Part shown: positions 15,171 to 20,780 of the stretch, one piece after another
Position numbering within the stretch: position 1 is the first letter of the stretch
How the letters are laid out: each line of letters opens with the position of its first letter
Notes under the pieces: model-generated
Database searches by the model: none
What the model saw: the letters and a program-made list of their open reading frames with translations, nothing else
What the model was told of the DNA's origin: nothing
Position numbers and translations under genes: made by a program
Source: Desulfobacteraceae bacterium
GTDB lineage: Bacteria; Desulfobacterota; Desulfobacteria; Desulfobacterales; UBA11574
Direction: 5' to 3'
NCBI GenBank assembly: GCA_029857875.1
Contig: JAOUGB010000003.1
Location: 1-20,780, forward strand
Length of the DNA stretch: 20,780 bases

Positions 15171-15436
15171 CCTAAATTGAGCGATTTTCGAGTTTGCCGC
15201 AGATTCAAGGCGAAGTGCATGAAGCCATAGTGGACTATTGCAAATGCACTTCAACGCGGAAGATGCGGCAAGATCGGAAATCCCGAGGGGTTTTAAATTG
15301 TGACATGTCTTGCAAGCTTTAATTGCACCTAATGATTGTAAGACGCAATCATCACAATATCAACATAATAGCTCGATAATATGGCAAAGGTTATTAGACA
15401 TCTTTTAATGTCACAATTTGAAACGCTCACTTTAGG
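15171..15436. mobile_element. MITE-like non-coding element, copy 2 (upstream of mnmG)
   Basis: A 266-base element bounded by CCTAAATTGAGCG and the inverted CGCTCACTTTAGG, with no coding capacity. TAAAA directly flanks both ends (15166-15170 and 15437-15441), which looks like a five-base target duplication. A 107-base hairpin module (15184-15290) follows the left end. Its stems are TTGCCGC/GCGGCAA (15194-15200 with 15265-15271), GAAGTGCAT/ATGCACTTC (15212-15220 with 15244-15252) and ATAGT/ACTAT in the loop. Next come TTTTAAATTGTGACAT (15291-15306), a spacer with a TGATTG/CAATCA hairpin, and the inverted block ATGTCACAATTTGAAA joined to the right end. It shares this order with copy 1. It ends 20 bases before the mnmG start. 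Confidence 0.87.
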
Positions 15437-15456
15437 TAAAAGTAAAATCATTGTCT

Positions 15457-17367
15457 ATGTCAGTTTATAGAAAAAAGTACGATATTATTGTCGTTGGTGC
15501 CGGCCATGCCGGATGTGAGGCTGCGCTTGCTGCTGCCAGAATGGGTTGCTGTGTACTTCTTTTTGCCATAGATCTGGATAAGTTGGCGTCCATGCCCTGT
15601 AGTCCATCCATTGGAGGCATGGCAAAAGGTCAGCTTGTCAAGGAGATCGATGCCTTGGGTGGTGAAATGGCAAAGATCACGGATAAAACTGCGATACAGT
15701 ATAGAACCCTGAACACCAAAAAAGGCCCTGCTGTCCATTCTTCCCGTACGCAAAACGATAAAATCCGGTATCACATGGCCATGAAGGCCGTCATTGAAAA
15801 ACAACCGAATCTTGACCTGAAACAGGCCATGGTGGAACGGCTTGTGGTGGAAGACGATAGAATTGCCGGGGTGGAGGATCAAACCGGTTTCGGGTACCAG
15901 GCTGATGCTGTTGTTCTGGCCACGGGAACGTTTTTAAGCGGTCTGATTCATATCGGATTTAATTCTTTTAAAGCCGGAAGGGCCGGTGAATTTGCCTCCT
16001 ATGGCCTCCCATCTCATCTGAAAGACCTTGGATTTAAACTTGGAAGGATGAAGACCGGTACACCACCCAGACTCAAAAAATCGAGCATCGATTTTAATGC
16101 ATTTACAGCCCATGGCGCAGAGGAACAACCCGTGCCGTTTTCGTTTTTTACGGATAAAATTACCCTGCCGCAAATTCCAAGCTTTATCGGTCATACCAAC
16201 AAGAAAAGCCACAAAATTATACAGGATAATTTAAAGCGATCTGCCCTGTATGGTGGTATTATCAAAGGGATCTCTGCCCGCTACTGCCCTTCTTTCGAAG
16301 ACAAGATCGTCAGATTTCCGGACAAGGAAAGGCACCAGATTATTCTTGAACCCGAAGGTCTTGATACCCATGAGATTTATGCCAGCGGCCTTGGAAACAG
16401 CATGCCAATGGAAATACAGATTCAATTTGTCAGATCCATCGAGGGGCTGGAATCGGCGGAGATCATGCGGCCCGCTTATGCCATAGAGTACGATTATGTA
16501 AATCCTATTCAGCTTAAGCCAACGCTGGAAACAAAGTTAATTTCGGGCCTGTTTATGGCCGGTCAAATTAATGGAACGTCGGGTTATGAAGAGGCTGCTG
16601 CTCAGGGAATTTGGTCAGGAATCAATGCCGCTTGCAAGGTTCAGAAAAGACCGCCCTTTATTCTTGACCGATCCCAGGCATATATGGCGGTTATGGTCGA
16701 TGACCTGGTAACGCGGGGTACTCGGGAACCTTACCGCATGTTTACCTCAAGAGCGGAATATAGATTGATGCTTCGGGAAGATAATGCCGATATAAGATTG
16801 ATGGAAATCGGATACGAAATTGGCCTTATCAACCAGGATGCTTTAAAGGATGTACAAGAACGGAAAAAGCAAATTTCCAATGAAATCGAAAGAATTAAGT
16901 CCACTGTTATAAAACCTGAAAAGGAAATAAACGATTATCTCATTCACCAAGGGACAACACCCTTAAAAAGTGGTATGTATCTCCATCAGCTTCTTAAAAG
17001 AGCCGAACTTGATTACAGTACTGTTAATGCTTTGGCGAAAAGCCCGGACAACATCAGCATCAAGGTGACCCGGCAAGTGGAAACAGAGATTAAATATGAG
17101 GGATATATACACCGCCAGCTAAAAGAAATCGAAAAATTTAAAAATATGGAAAGGATGAAAATACCCGACAATTTTGATTTTAATAGGGTGCACGGCCTTT
17201 CAAACGAACTCAAAGAAAAGCTTTCCGCTGTCATGCCGTCTTCCTTGGGTCAGGCGTCACGTATAGACGGTATCACCCCTGCCGGACTTTCAGTGATTAT
17301 GGTTGCCATTAAAGCTGCTGAGAAACAGACATCTGAAATCGGAAGTCAACCATCGAATGATCCTTGA
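15457..17367 (+). CDS. mnmG: tRNA uridine-5-carboxymethylaminomethyl modification enzyme, FAD subunit
   Basis: MnmG (GidA), with MnmE, modifies the wobble uridine of certain tRNAs using FAD, NADH and a folate one-carbon donor. The 636 residues are standard length. [19 protein letters not shown] (GxGxxG at 14-19) binds FAD, and [36 protein letters not shown] with the conserved Cys, and [13 protein letters not shown] are signature blocks. The tail [19 protein letters not shown] is the MnmE-interaction end. A TTG six bases upstream also opens the frame; I prefer ATG at 15457, although neither has a ribosome site at good distance (the nearest AGG, 20 bases away, is the end of mobile element copy 2). 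mnmE and rsmG, frequent neighbours in other bacteria, are absent here. Confidence 0.96.
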   Translation: MSVYRKKYDIIVVGAGHAGCEAALAAARMGCCVLLFAIDLDKLASMPCSPSIGGMAKGQLVKEIDALGGEMAKITDKTAIQYRTLNTKKGPAVHSSRTQNDKIRYHMAMKAVIEKQPNLDLKQAMVERLVVEDDRIAGVEDQTGFGYQADAVVLATGTFLSGLIHIGFNSFKAGRAGEFASYGLPSHLKDLGFKLGRMKTGTPPRLKKSSIDFNAFTAHGAEEQPVPFSFFTDKITLPQIPSFIGHTNKKSHKIIQDNLKRSALYGGIIKGISARYCPSFEDKIVRFPDKERHQIILEPEGLDTHEIYASGLGNSMPMEIQIQFVRSIEGLESAEIMRPAYAIEYDYVNPIQLKPTLETKLISGLFMAGQINGTSGYEEAAAQGIWSGINAACKVQKRPPFILDRSQAYMAVMVDDLVTRGTREPYRMFTSRAEYRLMLREDNADIRLMEIGYEIGLINQDALKDVQERKKQISNEIERIKSTVIKPEKEINDYLIHQGTTPLKSGMYLHQLLKRAELDYSTVNALAKSPDNISIKVTRQVETEIKYEGYIHRQLKEIEKFKNMERMKIPDNFDFNRVHGLSNELKEKLSAVMPSSLGQASRIDGITPAGLSVIMVAIKAAEKQTSEIGSQPSNDP

Positions 17368-17513
17368 CACGTTGAAGCTTTTAACTTATTTTGATTGTTG
17401 AAAAAAATGATCATAGACGATATGAAATGATAATAAAATAAAGAATCCTGACCCCTATCGCCAGTTTAACGAAACCGTCACGATGGATTTTAAAATAATG
17501 AGGTAATTACCCG

Positions 17514-18428
17514 ATGGCAGAAACAGATTACTATAAAATACTCGGTGTGAACAAAACTGCTTCTGAAACTGAGATCAAGAAAGCGTATCGAAAACTCGCC
17601 ATGAAGTATCATCCGGATCATACCAAAGGAGATAAAAGCGCCGAGGAAACATTTAAGAAGATCAGCGAAGCTTATGCTGTTTTGAGTGATAAAGAAAAGC
17701 GACAACAGTATGATACATTCGGTTCAGCCGGATTCCAGCAACGGTATTCACAGGAAGATATTTTTAAAGGTTCCGATTTTGAAAGTATATTAAACGAATT
17801 GTTCGGTGGATCCGGCCGTTTTGGCGGTGGTGGAAGGGGTATGCGGTTTTCCTTTGATGGCGGCAGTCCGTTTGGCGGTTATCAAAGAAAGCAGCAAGCC
17901 CCTCCAAAAGGATCTGATCTTGAATATGAGCTTCCTTTGACCTTGGAGGATGTGGCAGCAGGAACCCAAAAAATCGTATCTTTTCAGCATAAAGGCCATA
18001 GCGAAAAGATAACCGTAAAAATACCAAAAGGAATGATTTCCGGCAAGAAACTACGGATTGCCGGCAAGGGGGAACCCAGCCCATATGGTGGTCCAGCAGG
18101 AGATCTGTATATTAAAGCCAAAGTGCTTGATCATCCGGTTTATCATGTCCAAGCACAGGACCTATATGTCAATCGAGACATAAAGCTGAGTGAGGCGATT
18201 CTGGGTACGAATATTTCTGTCCCGACATTGAGCGGCAAAGAATTAATACTGAAAATACCCGCTGGTACAAAACATAAAACAAAAATGCGTCTGTCCGGAC
18301 ATGGACTTCCCCATATGCACGGCAAAGGTCAAGGAGATCTTTATGTTCATATCCATGTCAATATGCCAAAGCGCCTGACCAAAAAACAAAAAGGCCTGAT
18401 TGAACAATTGGCAGAGACCGGCTTGTAA
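17514..18428 (+). CDS. cbpA: CbpA/DnaJ-type J-domain co-chaperone without zinc finger
   Basis: A 304-residue partner of DnaK. Residues 1-70 form the J domain ([20 protein letters not shown]) with HPD at 33-35. A Gly/Phe region follows at about 92-125 ([20 protein letters not shown]). Two C-terminal substrate-binding domains come next: [20 protein letters not shown] to about residue 205, then [20 protein letters not shown] to the end, with [19 protein letters not shown]. There is no CxxCxGxG zinc-finger domain, which makes it CbpA-like rather than DnaJ. GAGGT lies about nine bases before the ATG. It follows mnmG by 146 bases with no terminator seen, so read-through from mnmG is possible. Confidence 0.9.
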   Translation: MAETDYYKILGVNKTASETEIKKAYRKLAMKYHPDHTKGDKSAEETFKKISEAYAVLSDKEKRQQYDTFGSAGFQQRYSQEDIFKGSDFESILNELFGGSGRFGGGGRGMRFSFDGGSPFGGYQRKQQAPPKGSDLEYELPLTLEDVAAGTQKIVSFQHKGHSEKITVKIPKGMISGKKLRIAGKGEPSPYGGPAGDLYIKAKVLDHPVYHVQAQDLYVNRDIKLSEAILGTNISVPTLSGKELILKIPAGTKHKTKMRLSGHGLPHMHGKGQGDLYVHIHVNMPKRLTKKQKGLIEQLAETGL

Positions 18429-18484
18429 AACGATGCATTTATTGATAGAATGTAGATCGGAAAAAATATTTTTCAATGGGATCA

Positions 18485-18513
18485 TTGACAAGAATTTCCG
18501 TTCAATGTATTTT
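18485..18513 (+). promoter_or_regulatory. Sigma70-type promoter for hpt
   Basis: TTGACA at 18485-18490 and TATTTT at 18508-18513 are separated by the ideal 17 bases. The pair lies 65 bases before the hpt start, in the 150-base gap after the J-protein gene. It could drive hpt and the zinc-ribbon gene together. Confidence 0.6.
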
Positions 18514-18578
18514 TGTTTTAAATCAGATAAATCGGCCTTTTATTAAAATGCCAAAAGTGGACCTTATAGGTTCTCATT

Positions 18579-19097
18579 ATGCCTGAACTCGTACCCGTCC
18601 TGTCGAAAAGCGATATCGACAGCCTGGTCACACAGGTTGCACACCGGATTTCTACTGACTATCGGAATCATGATCTTATTCTTATTGGCGTATTGAAAGG
18701 CGTATTTGTCTTTTTAGCTGATCTTGTCCGGTGCCTTGATATTCCTGTTCAAATCGATTTTATACGCGTTTTCAGTTATGGATTTGATATGTCTTCCTCT
18801 GGAGAGATTCATTTAACCAAGGATATAGAGGTTGATATCAAAGATAAAGATGTACTCATTGTAGATGATATTGTGGATACAGGCTTGACTTTAAAATATC
18901 TTATCGATTATTTGAGATCTTATCACCCAAAGACGATCAAGGTGTGTGCCTTTATTGACAAACACGAGCGCCGTGAGACAGACATTGCGATCGATTATAG
19001 TTGCCATGATGTGGCCAAAGGGTTTCTTGTTGGTTATGGCCTTGATTATAATGAAGACTATCGGTATTTATCGGGGATTTATCACCTTAAACTATAA
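18579..19097 (+). CDS. hpt: Hypoxanthine phosphoribosyltransferase
   Basis: Salvages hypoxanthine (and often guanine) by transfer to PRPP, giving IMP or GMP. The 172 residues are typical. LILIGVLKGVFVFLADL is the pyrophosphate-binding loop region, and VLIVDDIVDTGLTL, with Asp96-Asp97, is the PRPP-binding signature. IDFIRVFSYG and DVAKGFLVGYGLDYNEDYR complete the family pattern. The start ATG has only a weak AGG upstream. It has its own promoter candidate and is followed 15 bases later by the zinc-ribbon protein, so the two are likely co-transcribed. Such enzymes can also accept xanthine, and specificity cannot be read from the sequence. Confidence 0.95.
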   Translation: MPELVPVLSKSDIDSLVTQVAHRISTDYRNHDLILIGVLKGVFVFLADLVRCLDIPVQIDFIRVFSYGFDMSSSGEIHLTKDIEVDIKDKDVLIVDDIVDTGLTLKYLIDYLRSYHPKTIKVCAFIDKHERRETDIAIDYSCHDVAKGFLVGYGLDYNEDYRYLSGIYHLKL

Positions 19098-19112
19098 CCA
19101 TTGGGGTCTACT

Positions 19113-20705
19113 ATGATTATTACCTGCAAAGAATGTAACGCAAATTTTAAATTGGATGAAAGTCTTTTAAAGCCGACAGGTTCAAAAGTTCGTTGCTCGA
19201 AGTGTAACGAGATTTTCGTGGCATATCCGCCAAAGATTTCAGAAGAAATTGAAGCGCCTATTGAAATGGCATTAGATGTTGCAGATCAACAAGTTACAGA
19301 GGACCTCAAGGTCGACAAGAAGGAAATGGCGGACCTGGATGAACTTGATTTTTCGGACATGGACAAGATAATTGACGACGAAGAAGCGCCGGAGAGTGAA
19401 GATATGGCGGATGAAGACGCCGAAGAACTTGAGCTGGATTTTGATCTGGATATTACGCCTGAAACGGAAAGGGCAAAAGAGGATCTTGAGGCCAAAGTCG
19501 ATCAAGAGGAGCCGGGCGAACTTGATCTGTCCGATCTGGAGAACCTGCTTGACGAGGAAGAAGCAGCAACAAGTGATAGCGCAGCGGATGAAACGGTTGA
19601 AGACCTGGATCTGAAAATTGGGCCCGAAACTGATGTGTCGATGGAGAAGATGCCCCCGAGTGCTGAACCCGAAGATCTCGATGAACTCGATCTGTCAGAT
19701 CTGGAAGATATTCTGGATTTAGATGAACCCATGACCGAAGAGGAATCCGTACCAGATGATATTGAGCTTGAGTTGGATATGGAGACGGAACCCGAGCTCG
19801 AAAAAGCGCCGGAAGGTGGTGAAGCCGAAGATCTTGAGGAGGTTGATCTGTCAGAAATAGAGAAAATGCTTGAAGTAGAAGAAGAAACCGAAGAGGAACC
19901 TATAGAGAAAGAGCTGGAGCTTGAATTGGATATGGAAGAAACGCCTGTTGATGCCCCGCTGTCTGAGGATTCCTCCCAAGTTGAAGTATATGAACTTGAT
20001 GAAGCTGACGATACCGCGGATAAACCCGAAGCGGTGGAGGTTGTTGCAACCGAGGAGCTGGAGCCGGAATTTGAAGTTGGAGAAAGTGAAGAGGAGGACC
20101 AGCTAGAAGATGAAGTCGCTGATGAGGAACCGACACCTACCAAAGAAAGACGCGTCAGCAAACCGCTTGTTGTTCTGCTGATTTTAGTATTGTTGGCTGG
20201 TGGCTCTTACGGTACTTATGTTTTGCTTGATTTCATGAATATTGAAATTCCTTTTATCAGCAAAATTCCTTTTATCAGCGATTATATCAAACCCAAAGTA
20301 TCTGATCCTGCCGGCAGTCTCAAGATAGACACTTTGGATGTCAACAGCAAATTCCTGCTCAATGTCAAGGATGGCAAGCTTTTTGTGATAACAGGCCGAG
20401 TTAAAAATGGATATTCAGATGTTCGTCGTTTTATCAGCATCAACGGCAGATTGTATAAAAAAGGAAAAATTCTTGACCAGACAGAAACGGTTTTCTGCGG
20501 GAATGTTTTGTCAGATATTGAACTTTCCAATATGGAACTTGAAGCCATAAAGAAACGACTTTCAAACCGTGTTGGGGATAATAAATCAAATATGGAGATT
20601 AAACCTGGAGGAGAGCTTCCGTTTATGCTTATATTTTCGAATCTGCCGGAAGATCTCGAAGAATTTTCCATTGAAGTGGCGGGTTCGGCCTCAGCTTCAG
20701 GATGA
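19113..20705 (+). CDS. Zinc-ribbon (MJ0042-type) membrane protein with acidic repeats and DUF3426-like C-terminus
   Basis: A 530-residue protein of unknown role. Residues 1-40 are an MJ0042-type zinc ribbon with Cys5-x2-Cys8 and Cys28-x2-Cys31. Residues about 50-345 are extremely acidic and repetitive. A motif like LDELDLSDLEDILD recurs at 74-90, 135-150, 188-204 and 240-256, and a second, ELELDMDxxPE-like, follows each copy at 104-112, 163-170, 217-225 and 267-275. That makes four units of about 50-60 residues. A basic stretch (KERRVSK) leads into one membrane span at about 351-372. The last 150 residues look like a DUF3426 domain. The expected topology is a cytoplasmic zinc ribbon and repeats with the C-terminus outside the membrane. 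ATG at 19113 is chosen because it starts at the ribbon; the upstream in-frame TTG at 19101 would add four residues with no family support. It follows hpt by 15 bases. Confidence 0.85.
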   Translation: MIITCKECNANFKLDESLLKPTGSKVRCSKCNEIFVAYPPKISEEIEAPIEMALDVADQQVTEDLKVDKKEMADLDELDFSDMDKIIDDEEAPESEDMADEDAEELELDFDLDITPETERAKEDLEAKVDQEEPGELDLSDLENLLDEEEAATSDSAADETVEDLDLKIGPETDVSMEKMPPSAEPEDLDELDLSDLEDILDLDEPMTEEESVPDDIELELDMETEPELEKAPEGGEAEDLEEVDLSEIEKMLEVEEETEEEPIEKELELELDMEETPVDAPLSEDSSQVEVYELDEADDTADKPEAVEVVATEELEPEFEVGESEEEDQLEDEVADEEPTPTKERRVSKPLVVLLILVLLAGGSYGTYVLLDFMNIEIPFISKIPFISDYIKPKVSDPAGSLKIDTLDVNSKFLLNVKDGKLFVITGRVKNGYSDVRRFISINGRLYKKGKILDQTETVFCGNVLSDIELSNMELEAIKKRLSNRVGDNKSNMEIKPGGELPFMLIFSNLPEDLEEFSIEVAGSASASG

Positions 20706-20780
20706 TTGATACAAACCAATGTTTTTGACTTGACTTGGCTAATCTGAACTGTTAAAAATGCCGTTTTTCATATTTTAAAA

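Noticed and set aside
19332..19950. CRISPR-like or intergenic DNA repeat array
   Set aside because: The repetition follows the reading frame and codes for acidic motifs with variable spacing; there are no identical direct repeats with unique spacers of constant size.
19502..20161. A 219-codon serine-rich ORF on the minus strand
   Set aside because: It is the antisense shadow of the acidic repeats: GAA/GAT-rich codons read backwards give serine-rich sequence. No ribosome site or family match supports it.

Overview
The window looks like chromosomal DNA of a sulfate-reducing member of the Desulfobacterota, most likely Desulfobacterales. The basis is a dsrC gene with both redox cysteines, a siroheme-decarboxylase-like protein of the alternative haem (Ahb) pathway, moderate AT content and a core of bacterial housekeeping genes. 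This placement is an inference from gene content, not from a database search. No rRNA, tRNA, CRISPR array, phage module or transposase gene was seen.

Layout. (a) 1-2960: two histidine-degradation genes point away from each other, ftcD (cut by the left edge) and hutH, separated by 545 bp that contain a long imperfect inverted repeat. (b) 2987-5299: a 770-residue protein on the minus strand with a class III nucleotide-cyclase-like domain. (c) 5658-7865: a UPF0173 metallo-hydrolase, a short J-domain protein and an HD-domain protein. (d) 7958-8603: a promoter, a cobalamin riboswitch and an intrinsic terminator, followed by an 86-residue gene of unknown function. (e) 8698-10438, minus strand: a likely operon of yjbQ, a siroheme decarboxylase subunit and a nitrilase-family hydrolase. 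(f) 10524-12021: dsrC on the minus strand and miaA on the plus strand, diverging from a shared region that also holds a possible 43-codon membrane ORF. (g) 12040-15436: two copies of a MITE-like element, one just upstream of nadE and one just upstream of mnmG, with a yhcC-type radical SAM gene between them on the minus strand. (h) 15457-20705: mnmG, a CbpA-like J protein, hpt and a zinc-ribbon/DUF3426 membrane protein with four acidic repeats.

Functional themes. miaA, mnmG and possibly yhcC relate to RNA or radical SAM chemistry; nadE and hpt to nucleotide and cofactor supply; hutH and ftcD to histidine catabolism; dsrC and the siroheme decarboxylase to sulfite reduction and the haem/sirohaem chemistry it needs; and the riboswitch to cobalamin.

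The most unusual signals are: (1) the two related non-coding elements, whose left terminal inverted repeat appears to be interrupted by a covarying hairpin module and which sit directly in front of nadE and mnmG; (2) the long inverted repeat in front of hutH; (3) the cobalamin riboswitch that controls an unrecognised small gene; (4) the cyclase-like protein, in which phenylalanine occupies the position where cyclases often carry a substrate-specifying lysine; and (5) the tandem acidic repeats of the zinc-ribbon protein.
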